In this document: positions 42,962 through 52,956 of the stretch, in pieces
Layout of the letters: every line of letters begins with the position of its first letter
Numbering within the stretch: position 1 is the stretch's first letter
Source of the DNA: Chitinophagaceae bacterium
GTDB taxonomy: Bacteria; Bacteroidota; Bacteroidia; Chitinophagales; Chitinophagaceae
DNA length: 64,000 bases
Direction of reading: 5' to 3'
NCBI GenBank assembly: GCA_016786845.1
Contig: JAEUVB010000015.1
Coordinates: forward strand, 62,001 to 126,000
Position numbers and translations under genes: made by a program
Notes under the pieces: model-generated
What the model saw: only the letters and a program-made list of their open reading frames with translations
Database searches by the model: none
What the model was told of the DNA's origin: nothing

Positions 42962-43813
42962 ATGTCATCAACGTGGTTTAAACGTATCAAACAAGGGATT
43001 CTGACTTCTACCAAGGAAAAGAAAGATGTGCCTGACGGATTATGGTTCAAGTGTCCCGGATGTAAAAAAACTTCCACTCTCAACGAAATCAAAGACAATC
43101 TCTGGGTATGCCCGAATTGCAATCATCATAACCGTATTGATGCTGCCGAATATTTTGACATCATCTATGATCAGGGCGAACATGTTTTATTGTTTGATCA
43201 TATCGTCTCCAAAGATCAATTGGGATTTGTCGATCTGAAACCTTACAAAAGCCGTATTGTAGAAGCACAAAAGCAAACCGGCCTCAAAGATGCCATGACG
43301 GTGGCAGTAGGAGAAGTGAACGGCAAGCCATTGGTCATTGCCGCCATGAATTTTAGTTTTATTGGCGGGAGTATGGGTTCTGTAGTAGGTGAAAAAATTT
43401 CACGGGGTATTGATTATGCCATTGAACATCATTTGCCTTTCATGATTATTTCCAAATCAGGTGGGGCACGCATGATGGAGAGCGCATTTTCGTTGATGCA
43501 AATGGCCAAGACTTCTGCCAAATTGACCCGATTAGCCAAGGCTAAGTTGCCGTATATTTCTTTCATGACCGATCCCACAACCGGCGGTGTTACTGCCTCA
43601 TATGCGATGCTGGGAGATTTGAATATTGCAGAACCGGGTGCACTCATCGGTTTCGCAGGCCCGCGCGTCATCAAGGAAACGATCAAGAAAGATTTGCCTG
43701 AAGGCTTTCAACGTTCTGAATTTTTATTAGAACACGGGTTTCTCGATTTTATCGTAGACCGGAAAGAACTCAAGCAGAAATTATCTGATTTACTGGATTA
43801 TTTTCAGCATTAA
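42962..43813 (+). CDS. accD: Acetyl-CoA carboxylase, carboxyltransferase subunit beta
   Basis: The ATG at 42962 ([13 protein letters not shown]) gives 283 residues. A start 33 bases upstream would add an atypical KNKND leader. The four-cysteine zinc ribbon is complete (CPGC at 31-34, CPNC at 50-53). The crotonase-like core has '[21 protein letters not shown]', the oxyanion-type SGGARMMES and '[15 protein letters not shown]'. With AccA it transfers the carboxyl group from biotin to acetyl-CoA, the first step of fatty-acid synthesis. AccA is not in the window. Confidence 0.97.
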   Translation: MSSTWFKRIKQGILTSTKEKKDVPDGLWFKCPGCKKTSTLNEIKDNLWVCPNCNHHNRIDAAEYFDIIYDQGEHVLLFDHIVSKDQLGFVDLKPYKSRIVEAQKQTGLKDAMTVAVGEVNGKPLVIAAMNFSFIGGSMGSVVGEKISRGIDYAIEHHLPFMIISKSGGARMMESAFSLMQMAKTSAKLTRLAKAKLPYISFMTDPTTGGVTASYAMLGDLNIAEPGALIGFAGPRVIKETIKKDLPEGFQRSEFLLEHGFLDFIVDRKELKQKLSDLLDYFQH

Positions 43814-43844
43814 TCATTTCTAAATACTTCGTGTGTATGTTGAC

Positions 43845-45359
43845 CTAGAAGGGTTGGGCAAAAACACTGTCTATAAAATCAGTTTCGAAAGTCTCATCAT
43901 GATCATTCCGTTTATAGATATTCTTTTTGGGATTATAGGTATATAGTTTTTCCATTTCCTCAAAATTAGCCGCTACTGACCGAATGCCGTCCAGAATGGT
44001 TTCCACGTCTTCATCACTCATGATTGGGTGTATAGAAAGGCGAATCCATCCCGGTCGTTCATAAATATTCCCTTTTTTTAATTCACCCCAAATCCGATCT
44101 GATTCCTGTTGGTCAATATTGAGCAGGTAATGTCCATAAGTACCCGCACATGAACATCCGCCCCTTACTTGAATGCCATAATAATCATTAAGCAATTTTA
44201 CGCCTGAATTAAAATGCAATCCATCTATATAAAATGAAATGGCCCCGATACGATTTCGATTATGGCCCGCCATGACATGCAGATTCGGTATTTTTTCTAA
44301 TTCATCCATCACACGATTCAGTAATACTTTTTCCCTGGCTAAAATATTCGGAACACCCATTTCACGCTTGAGCTTAAAGCAAAGTGCCGCTTTGATGCCC
44401 TGTAAAAAAGGTGGGGTGCCACCATCTTCACGAGATTCAATATCGTCGACATATTCATGAAATTTCCATGGCGTGGTAAATTTTACAGTGCCTCCTCCGC
44501 TATTATCAGGTATGGTATTGTGGTAGATTTTTTTGTTCATGACCATAATGCCCGGCGTACCGGGGCCGCCTAAAAATTTATGTGGAGAAATGAAAATGAC
44601 GTCCAGCTGTCTCAATGGATTTTCCGGATGCATGTTCATATCAACATAGGGGCCTGAGCAAGCGAAGTCCACAAAACAATACCCGCCGGCCTGATGTATC
44701 ATTTCGGCGATGGTTTCATAAGGTGTAAAAATACCGGTCACATTTGAACAGGCTGAAACCGAAGCAATCTTTAGAGGTCTGTCCTGATATTGAACGATTA
44801 ATTGAGCGAAATGATTCAAATCCACTTCTCCGTTTTCGTCCGGATTAATGATTTCTACATCCGCCAGTGTTTCAAGCCATGAAGTATGATTGGAATGATG
44901 TTCGAGATGGGTGATAAATACAATTGGCTTGCGGGCATTCTCCACTTGTTTCGAGATATGGGCAAATTGTTCGGCTCTTTCAGGAATACGAAGTCCCATC
45001 ATCCGTTGAAGCTTATTGATCGCATCCGTCATGCCCGAACCGCAAAAAATCAATGCATCATCTTCATTGGCATTCACTTCCTGTTTGATATAACGTTTGG
45101 CTTCCTGATAGGCTCTGGTCATCAGAGTCCCTGTTATGGATGTTTCGGTATGTGTATTCGCACAAAATGGAAAAACTTTCTGATTCAGGGTTTGTTCTAT
45201 CGGCTGATATAATCGCCCGCTGGCGATCCAGTCTGCATAAATCATCTTCTTTTCACCCAAGGGGGTCGGAAAATGCTGATCGATTCCGATTACCTGATCT
45301 CGGAAGGGTTTGAAATAGGCTTCTGTCATGGTCTTGATAATGGGCCGAAGGTAGTCCAT
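43845..45359 (-). CDS. Class V aminotransferase / cysteine desulfurase-like PLP enzyme
   Basis: The protein has 504 residues. The fold-type I PLP core shows 'FCGSGMTDAINKL', a His in 'THLEHHSNHTSWLE', the aspartate region 'YCFVDFACSGPYV' and the internal aldimine Lys in FISPHKFLGGPGTPG. A C-terminal 'GVKLLNDYYGIQVRGGCSCAG' carries Cys residues near the position of the catalytic Cys of SufS/NifS enzymes, but the spacing differs. It may be a sulfurtransferase or a selenocysteine/kynureninase-type lyase. The substrate is not clear. No suf genes are adjacent. Confidence 0.85.
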   Translation of the reverse strand: MDYLRPIIKTMTEAYFKPFRDQVIGIDQHFPTPLGEKKMIYADWIASGRLYQPIEQTLNQKVFPFCANTHTETSITGTLMTRAYQEAKRYIKQEVNANEDDALIFCGSGMTDAINKLQRMMGLRIPERAEQFAHISKQVENARKPIVFITHLEHHSNHTSWLETLADVEIINPDENGEVDLNHFAQLIVQYQDRPLKIASVSACSNVTGIFTPYETIAEMIHQAGGYCFVDFACSGPYVDMNMHPENPLRQLDVIFISPHKFLGGPGTPGIMVMNKKIYHNTIPDNSGGGTVKFTTPWKFHEYVDDIESREDGGTPPFLQGIKAALCFKLKREMGVPNILAREKVLLNRVMDELEKIPNLHVMAGHNRNRIGAISFYIDGLHFNSGVKLLNDYYGIQVRGGCSCAGTYGHYLLNIDQQESDRIWGELKKGNIYERPGWIRLSIHPIMSDEDVETILDGIRSVAANFEEMEKLYTYNPKKNIYKRNDHDETFETDFIDSVFAQPF

Positions 45360-45419
45360 TTTTAGAAGTCATGCAAGGTGAGGCCAAGACGGATAGCTTT
45401 ATCCCTGTAAAAAAGAATG

Positions 45420-45427
45420 TACATTTG
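45420..45427 (+). promoter_or_regulatory. -7 box of smpB
   Basis: TACATTTG matches TAnnTTTG and ends 7 bases before the ATG at 45435. It overlaps the first codons of a longer frame from 45417, which argues for the ATG at 45435. Confidence 0.5.
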
Positions 45428-45434
45428 TCCGCTC

Positions 45435-45875
45435 ATGAAAGAGATTTCTAACCGCTCAGCCACCTATCATTTTGCCATCGAACAGCGTTTTACGGCAGGC
45501 ATGGTATTATTGGGCACAGAAATTAAATCTCTCCGACAAGGTAAAGCCAGCTTCAACGACAGTTTCTGCCTGATGATGGATGGCGAGCTGTGGATTCGGA
45601 GTCTGCATATCGCAGAATACTCGCATGGAACCGCCAATAACCACGATCCGGTACGCGACCGTAAGTTGCTATTAAACCGAAAAGAGCTGAAGAAAATTGA
45701 AACCAAAACCAAAGAAAAAGGATTTACCATCGTTCCGCTAAAAATATTTTTAAGTGAATCAGGCTATGCCAAAATTGAAATTGCCCTCGCCCGGGGCAAA
45801 AAGGTTCACGACAAAAGAGACAGCATTAAAGCCAAGGATGCGGAACGAGAGCTGAAGCGCACGCTCAAATATTAA
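45435..45875 (+). CDS. smpB: SsrA-binding protein
   Basis: The ATG at 45435 gives 146 residues (MKEISNRSATYHFAIEQRFTAGM). Family signatures are GTEIKSLRQGKASFNDSF, 'EYSHGTANNHDPVRDRKLLLNRKE' and the basic tail 'GKKVHDKRDSIKAKDAERELKR'. It binds tmRNA and delivers it to stalled ribosomes. The tmRNA gene itself is not seen in the window. pnuC follows 30 bases later on the same strand. Confidence 0.97.
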   Translation: MKEISNRSATYHFAIEQRFTAGMVLLGTEIKSLRQGKASFNDSFCLMMDGELWIRSLHIAEYSHGTANNHDPVRDRKLLLNRKELKKIETKTKEKGFTIVPLKIFLSESGYAKIEIALARGKKVHDKRDSIKAKDAERELKRTLKY

Positions 45876-45905
45876 AGTCAACATTAACCCGACCCAGCTT
45901 TCAAA

Positions 45906-46505
45906 ATGCATCAGTCGCTTACCCAGCAATTTACCCAAACCAGCCTGTTAGAATGGCTCGCTTTTGCATTTGGAGTCCTGCAAGTCGTTTTGGCCTTATA
46001 TAATAAAACCATCAATTTTTACGCAGGCCTCATCAGTGTTATACTCTATACCTGGGTATTTTATCATGCCGGTCTCTTCGCTGAAAGCTTGTTGAATGCC
46101 TATTATATCGTCATTAGTATTGCAGGAATTATCGTTTGGAGCCAAAGAAATAAAAAATATGAACTGGCTATATCGCGAACTGGACATCAGACCAAAATCT
46201 ATAGTACCTTACTTTTTATAGCTTCATTTGGATTATTATTCTGGGTTTTGAAAACCTATACATCCAGCACCGTGCCCATGCAGGATAGTCTGGTAACCGC
46301 CTTGGCCTGGGTAGGTTCTTATTTGATGGTTCAACGTAAGATCGAAAATTGGGTGATATTAAACATCTCCAACATCATTGCCATACCCCTACAATACAGT
46401 AAAGGTCTCGAATTGACTGCTTTGTTGACGGTCATCTATTTTATCGTAGCCGTTTTAGGGTATTTGCGTTGGCGAAAAATCCTAATGGCAAAGGCCTTAT
46501 CCTAA
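45906..46505 (+). CDS. pnuC: PnuC-family nicotinamide riboside transporter
   Basis: The protein has 199 residues with seven membrane helices, typical of the PnuC family. The start 'LLEWLAFAFGVLQVVLALYNKTINFYAGLIS' and the conserved C-terminal 'IENWVILNISNIIAIPLQYSKGLELTALLTVIYF' match the signature region (ENW.....n....P.y..kgl.lta). It carries an NAD or thiamine precursor across the inner membrane. The substrate cannot be told from sequence, because thiamine transporters (PnuT) belong to the same family. No riboswitch is seen in the 30-base gap after smpB. Confidence 0.92.
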   Translation: MHQSLTQQFTQTSLLEWLAFAFGVLQVVLALYNKTINFYAGLISVILYTWVFYHAGLFAESLLNAYYIVISIAGIIVWSQRNKKYELAISRTGHQTKIYSTLLFIASFGLLFWVLKTYTSSTVPMQDSLVTALAWVGSYLMVQRKIENWVILNISNIIAIPLQYSKGLELTALLTVIYFIVAVLGYLRWRKILMAKALS

Positions 46506-46518
46506 TCTCATTTTCATT

Positions 46519-46526
46519 TACTTTTG
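46519..46526 (+). promoter_or_regulatory. -7 box 4 bases before the PNGase F-like gene
   Basis: TACTTTTG matches TAnnTTTG and ends exactly 4 bases before the ATG at 46531. Confidence 0.5.
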
Positions 46527-46530
46527 AAGC

Positions 46531-48513
46531 ATGAAACGAATACTGTTCCTGCTCATCATCTTACTGGCCTGTATGGATCTGCATGCTGCCCCCGGCGACA
46601 CTACGGTCGTGCCTATCCATATCCTCGACTCTCTCAGCTATTATGGCACTTACACCCGTCAGGCCAATATGCCCGCGTCGAACGTGACCTATCGCAAAAT
46701 CTACTTTGTCTATACCATCGGAAAATATCAATGCCCTGCCGGCTCACAATATTGCGGTCAGTGGGATTATAGTTTAGATTTTATAGCCAAACCACTCAAT
46801 CCCTTAGTATCCACCGAGGAATTTGAAATTGCACGCGGCATTACACCCTATGCTTTGACCAGTACATTTTTTCCATGGACCTGGACCCACACCTATATGC
46901 TGGATGTTACGGATTTTGCGCCCATCTTGCGAGATTCTGTTCAAATCAAAGCAGCCTACAGTGGCTATTCCGGCGGGTTTACGCTGGCTACCAAACTCAT
47001 GTTCATTGAAGGAACTCCCGGTCGGGAACCGGTAGCCATTCGTCAGGTTCAGCGCGGATACTATGGGTATGATGCGAATATTGAAAATTATCTCATTCCG
47101 GATACGGTGACCCTGCAATCGCCTGCCACCAATGCGGATATGCTGGTCAGCATAACCGGACACGGATCCGATAATAATGGTTGCTCGGAATTTTGTCAGA
47201 AATATTATCGTGTAAATTTGAACGGCACCCAGATCGTCCAAAAGGATATTTGGCGAAAATGTGGCTTCTGTGATATTCAGGCCCAAACCGGTACCTGGCC
47301 TTACGATAGAGGTAATTGGTGCCCCGGCGAAAAGGTCCTTGCAAACCGGCATGCACTCCCCGGCGTAAGCACCGGAACGCCTTTTGTCGTGGATATGGAT
47401 TTAGAAGCCTATACCCCACCTAATGGAGGAGCAGGTTATTCGGTAGCCTCTTATGTGGTATCTTACAAAGACCCCGCATTTACCCTGGATGCTGAATTAG
47501 AGGACATCATCAGCCCAAGTACCAAAGATGATTATATCAAATACAATGGCGGATGTGATGCCCCTGTGATTGTGATTAAAAACAATGGCACAAGCAAACT
47601 CAATTCACTGCTTATTCATTACGGCATGAATGGTCAAATCAATGCAAGCTATACCTGGACCGGTGAATTGGCATTTAATCAAACCCAAATCGTAACCTTA
47701 CCACCGATTCCTTGGGGAAATTTCTTTACCGACAGCTCCGACTTTATGGTTAGGATCGAACAGCCGAATGGTGGAACGGATCAATATGCCGCCAATGATA
47801 CTTTACATAGCCTGTATCGGATAGTACCGGTGATGCCGGAAACCTTTATCGTAGAACTTCGTACCAACAATACTTATTACAGTACCGGTACACTCAATGA
47901 ATCTTCATGGTACTTGTTGGATATGAATGGCGATACCATCCGTTCCCGAACTCAAAATGCAAATAATACCACTTATCGGGATACCATTTCCCTGCTTCCG
48001 GGCGGATGCTATACCCTCATGGGAATCGATGAGGGTTATGAAGACGGACTGAGTTTTTGGTATTACCAGTATTATGGCTTCGATTTATCCGGCCCCGTAG
48101 ATACCCCCGGCAATGGCTATATCAAACTACGTAATGCCAGCACCGGCGGACTTTATTCGGATAATCTCACCAAATTCAATAAAAAGTATTTAGGCGGTGA
48201 TTTCGGCTCTAAATTTCTGTATAATTTCAAGGTCGATTTTCCAACCGGGACCCCCGTTCATGAAAAGCCGACCTTTGAATGCCGGGCATATCCCATTCCG
48301 GCGATGGATGAAATCAATGTGGAATTGCTGGGTCTTCAGGATTTGACCAACTTGTACCTCATGGATATGAAAGGAAATATCCTTCAGCAACAAAGCGCCC
48401 AAAAAGACGGTATCTTTCATTTTGATACCCATGCATACCCCCCCGGGCTTTATTTCCTGAAAATTGCCGACAAGGCCCATGTCGAAATTCGGAAAATCGC
48501 CATTGTTCGTTAA
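46531..48513 (+). CDS. PNGase F-related secreted protein with T9SS sorting domain
   Basis: The protein has 660 residues with a signal peptide (cleavage near LHAAPG). The N- and C-terminal peptide-N-glycosidase F-type domains span residues about 30-350: 'IGKYQCPAGSQYCGQWDYSL', then WRKCGFCDIQAQTGTWPYDR and NWCPG. An Ig-like and a strand-rich domain follow, and the T9SS type A domain ends the protein (AYPIPAMDEINVEL ... GLYFLKI). The family removes N-linked glycans from glycoproteins, but the catalytic Asp/Glu set cannot be fully assigned by eye, so the activity is inferred. Confidence 0.85.
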   Translation: MKRILFLLIILLACMDLHAAPGDTTVVPIHILDSLSYYGTYTRQANMPASNVTYRKIYFVYTIGKYQCPAGSQYCGQWDYSLDFIAKPLNPLVSTEEFEIARGITPYALTSTFFPWTWTHTYMLDVTDFAPILRDSVQIKAAYSGYSGGFTLATKLMFIEGTPGREPVAIRQVQRGYYGYDANIENYLIPDTVTLQSPATNADMLVSITGHGSDNNGCSEFCQKYYRVNLNGTQIVQKDIWRKCGFCDIQAQTGTWPYDRGNWCPGEKVLANRHALPGVSTGTPFVVDMDLEAYTPPNGGAGYSVASYVVSYKDPAFTLDAELEDIISPSTKDDYIKYNGGCDAPVIVIKNNGTSKLNSLLIHYGMNGQINASYTWTGELAFNQTQIVTLPPIPWGNFFTDSSDFMVRIEQPNGGTDQYAANDTLHSLYRIVPVMPETFIVELRTNNTYYSTGTLNESSWYLLDMNGDTIRSRTQNANNTTYRDTISLLPGGCYTLMGIDEGYEDGLSFWYYQYYGFDLSGPVDTPGNGYIKLRNASTGGLYSDNLTKFNKKYLGGDFGSKFLYNFKVDFPTGTPVHEKPTFECRAYPIPAMDEINVELLGLQDLTNLYLMDMKGNILQQQSAQKDGIFHFDTHAYPPGLYFLKIADKAHVEIRKIAIVR

Positions 48514-48571
48514 AAAGGGGCTGATTTTCAGAATAATCCGTGGATAAGTTGGTTTGTATTTTATTGCGTCC

Positions 48572-48579
48572 TATCTTCG
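48572..48579 (+). promoter_or_regulatory. -7-like box of rpsO
   Basis: TATCTTCG differs from TAnnTTTG at one position, as does the purH box TACCTTCG. A TTTG stands 15 bases upstream (48553-48556), slightly closer than usual. Confidence 0.4.
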
Positions 48580-48615
48580 CGCCCGAATAAAAAAGAAAAA
48601 CCTAATACTTTAAAG

Positions 48616-48888
48616 ATGTCAGTATTAACTACAGAACGCAAAAAAGAATTATTTAAAATGCATGGCGGCAGCGAAACGAACACCGGTTCGGTTGAAGCTC
48701 AAATCGCTATGCTTACTGAACGTATCAAGCATATCTCCGAGCATATGCAAACCAACAAAAAGGACTTTAGCTCCAACCGTGGTTTGATACAATTGGTTGG
48801 TCAGCGTAAGAGCCTCCTTTCTTACCTCGCTAAAACAAATCTAGAAGGATACAGGGCCCTCTTGGTAACCCTCGGTCTGAGAAAATAA
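48616..48888 (+). CDS. rpsO: 30S ribosomal protein S15
   Basis: The protein has 90 residues. Signature elements are 'LTTERKKELFKMHGGSETNTGSVEAQIAMLTERI', 'KDFSSNRGLIQLVGQRKSLLSYL' and the terminal 'YRALLVTLGLRK'. It binds 16S rRNA at the central-domain three-way junction. The rpsO-pnp order is the common bacterial one. A large hairpin (48894-48930) stands in the gap to pnp. Confidence 0.98.
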   Translation: MSVLTTERKKELFKMHGGSETNTGSVEAQIAMLTERIKHISEHMQTNKKDFSSNRGLIQLVGQRKSLLSYLAKTNLEGYRALLVTLGLRK

Positions 48889-48893
48889 TTTTC

Positions 48894-48930
48894 ACAGCGT
48901 TCCCAACTCAAAAGGTTGGGAATTGCTGTT
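48894..48930 (+). terminator. Hairpin between rpsO and pnp (terminator or processing site)
   Basis: ACAGC-g-TTCCCAAC and GGTTGGGAA-tt-GCTGT pair around TCAAAA, followed only by a short TTTTA. It may attenuate or process the mRNA, as in other rpsO-pnp operons. Confidence 0.6.
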
Positions 48931-49113
48931 TTATGGGAAATAGGTTTTAGCCTGAATACCCCTCAGGAAGTTTCCTGTTTTTTTCTCCATTTTTCCGTCT
49001 CTATTTTCTTTTCTATTCCACGCATTCTATTCGGGCCATTGGCGTAATAGCTATACGGATAGTATTCAAAGCTTAAGAAAAAGAATTTATAATAACGATC
49101 AAAAACAACGAAT

Positions 49114-51237
49114 ATGTTTAATTTAAAATCCAAAACCTTTGATATAGGTGACGGTCGTATGATTACGATTGAAACCGGTAAACTGGCTCGTCAAGCCGAT
49201 GGTTCTGCATTGGTCCGTATGGGCAAATGCGCTATTTTAGCTACCGTAGTAGCTAATAAAGAACCCAAGCCGGGCCAATCCTTTTTTCCACTCAGTGTTG
49301 ATTATCAGGAAAAATTTGCTGCTGCCGGCCGTATCCCCGGATCTTTTTTCAAACGCGAAGGTCGACTGAGCGATAATGAAATCCTGATCTCACGCTTAAT
49401 AGACCGTGCACTCCGTCCGCTTTTCCCGGATGATTATCTGTGCGATGTTCAGGTTTTGGTTACCCTCATTTCTTCGGATCCCGAAATCATGCCTGATGCA
49501 TTAGCTTGTCTGGCTGCTTCGGCTGCCTTAGCTGTTTCAGATGTGCCGATTCAGGAAATCATTTCTGAGGTTCGTGTATCCCGTGTGAACGGTCAGTTTG
49601 TGATCAATCCGACGCGCGAACAAATGAAAGAAACCGATATGGACTTTATCGTTGCCGCCACCGAAAAGAATATCATGATGGTGGAAGGTGAGAGTAAAGA
49701 ATGTAGCGAAGCTGATCTCATCAAAGCGATTGAAATCGGTCATGAAGCCATTAAAATACAAGTAAAAGCACAACAAGAGCTTTGGGAATTAGTAGGATCG
49801 CCGGCAAAACGCGATTATGCTAAACCTTATCGCAACGAAGAACTCAACGAAAAAATCATCGCATTCTCAAAAGATAAAGTTTATCAAGTAGCTAAAGCCG
49901 CTTCAGCCAAACACGAACGCAGTGATGCCTTCAAACAAATCAGCGTTGAATTGAAAGAACACCTCGGTGAACTTTCGGATGAAGATGCTGCTTTGGTTGG
50001 ATATTATTTCCATAAAGTTGAAAAGGAAGTCATTCGCAATATGATGATCGATGAGAAAGTGCGCCTGGATGGACGTGGCCTGGATGTGGTCCGCCCGCTG
50101 GAAATGGAAATCGACTATCTACCTTCTCCGCATGGTATGGCTCTCTTCACCCGTGGTGAAACCCAATCATTGACTACGGTCACCCTGGGTACACCGGATG
50201 ATGAAAAGCTGATTGAAGATGCTGAAGGTAGCGAGTACAGCAGCTTCTTCCTTCACTATAACTTTCCGCCATTTTCTACCGGTGAAATTAAACCGATGCG
50301 CGGACCCGGTCGTCGTGAAGTTGGACATGGTAACCTGGCTCAACGTTCACTGAAGCAAGTACTCCCTGCAAAAGAAAAATTCCCTTATACTGTTCGTATC
50401 ATTTCCGATATCCTGGAAAGTAATGGTTCGTCTTCTATGGCTACCGTATGTGCCGGATCTCTGGCGCTGATGGATGCCGGTGTACCGGTTCCAAAACACG
50501 TTTCAGGTGTGGCTATGGGACTCATTTCCCGTGCCGATGGCAAATGGGTCGTGCTCACCGATATCCTCGGAGATGAAGATCATTTAGGTGATATGGACTT
50601 TAAAGTTACAGGTACCCGCGACGGTATCTGCGGTATTCAAATGGATATCAAAGTAGACGGTTTAAGTATGGATGTGATGATGAGCGCTATGGAACAAGCC
50701 AACCGCGGTCGTATGCATATCCTGGATGCAATGTACAACTGTATCCCGGCTCATCGTGAAGATTTGAAGCCGCATGCGCCTCGCATGGAATTCCTGGCCA
50801 TCGACAAAGAATTTATCGGTGCGGTAATCGGACCGGGTGGTAAAATCATACAGGAAATTCAACGTGAAACCGGAACGACCATTTCTATTGAAGAAGTAGG
50901 CGATAAAGGACACGTGAAAATTTTCTCTAAAGAAAAAGCCGGATTGGATAAAGCCCTCAATTGGATTAAAGGAATCGTATTGGTCCCTGAAATCGGAACC
51001 ACTTACGATTCAACCGTGAAGTCGATTATGCCTTTCGGTGCCTTCGTAGAATTCCTGCCGGGCAAACAAGGTCTCCTTCATATTTCTGAAATATCCTGGA
51101 AACGTTTGGAGACTATGGACGGTATCTTCAAGGAAGGAGATAAGGTTCAGGTTAAATTAACCGGCACCGATCCTAAAACAGGTAAATACAAGTTCTCCCG
51201 CAAGGTATTATTACCAAAGCCGGAAGCTGAAAAATAA
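49114..51237 (+). CDS. pnp: Polyribonucleotide nucleotidyltransferase
   Basis: The protein has 707 residues with two RNase PH-like domains (first with '[21 protein letters not shown]', second with the catalytic region '[30 protein letters not shown]' and '[17 protein letters not shown]'). A KH domain with [16 protein letters not shown] and an S1 domain ('[31 protein letters not shown]') complete the usual order. It degrades RNA 3' to 5' with phosphate and can add tails. Length is standard. A perfect terminator follows. Confidence 0.98.
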   Translation: MFNLKSKTFDIGDGRMITIETGKLARQADGSALVRMGKCAILATVVANKEPKPGQSFFPLSVDYQEKFAAAGRIPGSFFKREGRLSDNEILISRLIDRALRPLFPDDYLCDVQVLVTLISSDPEIMPDALACLAASAALAVSDVPIQEIISEVRVSRVNGQFVINPTREQMKETDMDFIVAATEKNIMMVEGESKECSEADLIKAIEIGHEAIKIQVKAQQELWELVGSPAKRDYAKPYRNEELNEKIIAFSKDKVYQVAKAASAKHERSDAFKQISVELKEHLGELSDEDAALVGYYFHKVEKEVIRNMMIDEKVRLDGRGLDVVRPLEMEIDYLPSPHGMALFTRGETQSLTTVTLGTPDDEKLIEDAEGSEYSSFFLHYNFPPFSTGEIKPMRGPGRREVGHGNLAQRSLKQVLPAKEKFPYTVRIISDILESNGSSSMATVCAGSLALMDAGVPVPKHVSGVAMGLISRADGKWVVLTDILGDEDHLGDMDFKVTGTRDGICGIQMDIKVDGLSMDVMMSAMEQANRGRMHILDAMYNCIPAHREDLKPHAPRMEFLAIDKEFIGAVIGPGGKIIQEIQRETGTTISIEEVGDKGHVKIFSKEKAGLDKALNWIKGIVLVPEIGTTYDSTVKSIMPFGAFVEFLPGKQGLLHISEISWKRLETMDGIFKEGDKVQVKLTGTDPKTGKYKFSRKVLLPKPEAEK

Positions 51238-51258
51238 CTTGGTACAAAAAAATATAAA

Positions 51259-51292
51259 ACGAAAGGCTACTTTATAGTAGCCTTTCGTTTTT
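51259..51292 (+). terminator. Rho-independent terminator of pnp
   Basis: ACGAAAGGCTACT-ttat-AGTAGCCTTTCGT is a perfect 13-bp stem followed by T5. Confidence 0.92.
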
Positions 51293-51360
51293 CAATGACT
51301 TCTATATAAATATTCCATCAGAATCATGATGATTCCGGAGTGTACAAGTTCTTTTTTTCC

Positions 51361-51368
51361 TACATTTG
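51361..51368 (+). promoter_or_regulatory. -7 box 3 bases before a GTG start
   Basis: TACATTTG matches TAnnTTTG. The GTG at 51372 starts 4 bases after its end, and a TTG at 51366 lies inside the box. Confidence 0.45.
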
Positions 51369-51371
51369 GCT

Positions 51372-52910
51372 GTGCAACAAAAACCTCGCATTAATATTAT
51401 CGGCGCCGGCATTTCAGGACTCTGCGCCGGATCCTATTTGCAGATGAACGGTTTTGAAACGCATATCTTCGAAAAACATTCCATCCCCGGAGGACTCTGT
51501 ACAAGCTGGGATAAAGGCGAATTTATCATAGATGGTTGCGCCCACTGGATATTGGGTTCAGATAAAGGAAGCGGATTCTATCATATGTGGTCCGAATTGC
51601 TCAATTTGGAATCCATTGAATTTCATCATCATGAAATCCGCCTAAGCATTGAACTGAAAAACAATGTCGATAAATATGGCAACAAGGTTTTTCATATGTA
51701 TAATGATCTCAATCGTTTGAGAGATTACATGCTAGACCTTTCGCCGGAAGATGAAAAAGTGATCAATCGTTTTGTACAAGATATCCGGGCCATACAGGCA
51801 TTTGATTTGCCCCCCAAAATGGACAAACTTCCAATGATCCCATCCATCGTCAGGGGTATTAAAATGAGCCGTTACCTGAAATTTTTATTCATCCTGAACA
51901 AGCAGCGGAAAGTGACCAACTACGACTTGGCTGCAAAATTCAAAAGCCCCTTCCTCCGCGAAGCTTTCGAACTGCTTTACGACGGACAGAAATTTAAAAT
52001 GCTGATCTTTAATTTTCCTCAGGCCGTCTTTGATAAAAAAAGTGCCGGTTATCCTATCGGCGGATCTTTAGCCTGGGCACAAAAACTGGCAGAAAAATAC
52101 ACATCCCTCGGCGGTACCATTCATTACAATACGCCCGTACATAAAATCCTTACCGAAAATAATCAAACCACCGGACTCCTGGTTCGAAACAAAGTCGTTC
52201 ATCCTTGCGATGCCGTGCTTTCTACGGCAGATTGGTACAAAACGGTATTCGAATACCTCGAAGGAAAATATGTAAATGATAAACTCCTGAAATTAAAGGA
52301 CGGGAAAATCATGGACGTCTACTATTCGATTTTACTCGTCTCTTTTGGTTTGAAAAAAGACTATAAAGAATATCCGCATTTCTTTCGTTTCCCCTTAGAT
52401 AAAAAGCTGGAATCGCCCTGCGGCACAAGTTGGGAGAGACTCGAAACACATTTCTACCATTATGATCCCACGCTGGCACCTGCCGGAAAAACAGTAATGG
52501 CTTGTAGTTTTTATACCACAAATGGTCAGTACTGGATAGACCTGCGGAAAAACGATCGGGTTAAGTATCGCGAAACCAAAGCAAAATTCGTCAATGACCT
52601 TATCGATCGACTCGAAGTAAAATATCCCGGTATCCGTGAAGATATTGAGGTGACTGATTTTGCCACGCCCGCTACCGTTTTACGCTATACCAATAATTGG
52701 CAGGGAAGTGCTCAGGGTTGGCTTCCCGGTGATAATATTATCGCTTCGTCTCCGGTAAAATTCAAGTTGCCAGGCCTAAAGAAATTTTTCTATGCCAGTC
52801 ATTGGGGCAGACCCGGTGGCGGTATTCCTGTCGCGATCAATCAGGGGCGAGACGTGGCCAAACTCATCTGTAAAGAATTCAAAAAGGAATTCAAAACCAC
52901 CAAGGCATAA
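51372..52910 (+). CDS. CrtI/carotenoid isomerase-like FAD-dependent oxidoreductase
   Basis: The GTG at 51372 gives 512 residues. The TTG at 51366 is an alternative but lies inside the promoter box. The N-terminal Rossmann motif INIIGAGISGLCAGSYLQMNG and 'EKHSIPGGLCTSW' bind FAD. Further features are 'DGCAHWILGSDKGSGFYHMW' and a C-terminal 'ASHWGRPGGGIPVAINQGRDVAKLI', typical of phytoene desaturase and carotene isomerase relatives. It probably desaturates or isomerises a hydrophobic polyene or a similar lipid. No other carotenoid gene is adjacent, so the substrate is open. It ends in a bidirectional terminator. Confidence 0.87.
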   Translation: MQQKPRINIIGAGISGLCAGSYLQMNGFETHIFEKHSIPGGLCTSWDKGEFIIDGCAHWILGSDKGSGFYHMWSELLNLESIEFHHHEIRLSIELKNNVDKYGNKVFHMYNDLNRLRDYMLDLSPEDEKVINRFVQDIRAIQAFDLPPKMDKLPMIPSIVRGIKMSRYLKFLFILNKQRKVTNYDLAAKFKSPFLREAFELLYDGQKFKMLIFNFPQAVFDKKSAGYPIGGSLAWAQKLAEKYTSLGGTIHYNTPVHKILTENNQTTGLLVRNKVVHPCDAVLSTADWYKTVFEYLEGKYVNDKLLKLKDGKIMDVYYSILLVSFGLKKDYKEYPHFFRFPLDKKLESPCGTSWERLETHFYHYDPTLAPAGKTVMACSFYTTNGQYWIDLRKNDRVKYRETKAKFVNDLIDRLEVKYPGIREDIEVTDFATPATVLRYTNNWQGSAQGWLPGDNIIASSPVKFKLPGLKKFFYASHWGRPGGGIPVAINQGRDVAKLICKEFKKEFKTTKA

Positions 52911-52937
52911 AAAAACCACCCGAAGGTGGTTTTTAAA
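52910..52937. terminator. Bidirectional terminator between convergent genes
   Basis: AACCACC-cgaa-GGTGGTT (52914-52931) lies between A-run and T-run and serves the oxidoreductase (plus) and the thioredoxin gene (minus). Confidence 0.85.
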
Positions 52938-52956
52938 AATATCATCAAGAGATTCT

